DNA from: Bacillota bacterium
GTDB lineage: Bacteria > Bacillota > Clostridia > Saccharofermentanales > Fastidiosipilaceae
DNA: 6,124 nucleotides
Reading direction: 5' to 3'
Assembly (NCBI GenBank): GCA_023388205.1
Contig: JAEWGS010000011.1
Location: 1-6,124 of the forward strand
This document shows, in pieces, positions 6,100 through 6,124 of this stretch (positions within the stretch are counted from its first letter, which is position 1; every line of letters starts with the position of its first letter). Below the pieces are notes generated by a model that ran no database searches, had not been told where the DNA came from, and worked only from the letters and a program-made list of their open reading frames with translations. The translations under genes and the position numbers were made by a program.

Positions 6100-6124
6100 A
6101 CCTTTATTCGTCGCCGTAGGATAC

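Noticed and set aside
1..6124. Mobile element, prophage, toxin-antitoxin, CRISPR or RNA gene
   Set aside because: No transposase or integrase motifs, no terminal inverted repeats, no repeat-spacer arrays and no tRNA or rRNA signatures were seen. The genes belong to familiar families, so a wholly new system is not supported here.

Overview
The window carries five protein-coding genes in two convergent blocks and reads as ordinary chromosomal DNA, probably from a low-to-mid GC Bacillota (Clostridia-like) bacterium. This assignment is inference. It rests on strong Shine-Dalgarno sequences (AAAGGAGG, GGAGG), on a one-helix kinase/regulator/ABC-permease module of the type common in Firmicutes, and on a cytoplasmic-looking transglutaminase-like protein whose motifs I know best from Clostridia. 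No genus can be named.

Left block, plus strand (1-2594): the C-terminal part of an ABC-2 type permease (cut by the left edge), a one-helix sensor histidine kinase with no extracytoplasmic domain, and an OmpR-type response regulator. The genes are co-oriented with gaps of 79 and 74 bases and probably form one operon. Its ATPase gene and promoter would lie to the left of the window. By analogy with lantibiotic and bacitracin resistance modules, the transporter and kinase may together sense and relieve envelope-active peptide stress; the substrate is unknown.

Junction (2595-2697): one base after the regulator stop lies a perfect 14-base palindrome, GTTCCACGTGGAAC, which looks like a chromosomal parS site (ParB loading). 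It is followed by an 11-bp stem-loop with flanking A and T tracts that can terminate transcription from both sides.

Right block, minus strand (6124-2698): an isochorismatase-like cysteine hydrolase, which may begin beyond the right edge, then about 100 bases downstream a 912-residue protein. That protein has an N-terminal transglutaminase-like domain, a beta-rich middle, a degenerate second transglutaminase-like unit and a C-terminal thioredoxin-like fold without CXXC. A hairpin sits just ahead of its ribosome binding site.

I found no RNA genes, mobile elements or CRISPR, and no convincing evidence of a new multi-gene system. The best leads are the parS candidate, the unusual architecture of the large transglutaminase-like protein, and the short-repeat expansions inside the histidine kinase gene.
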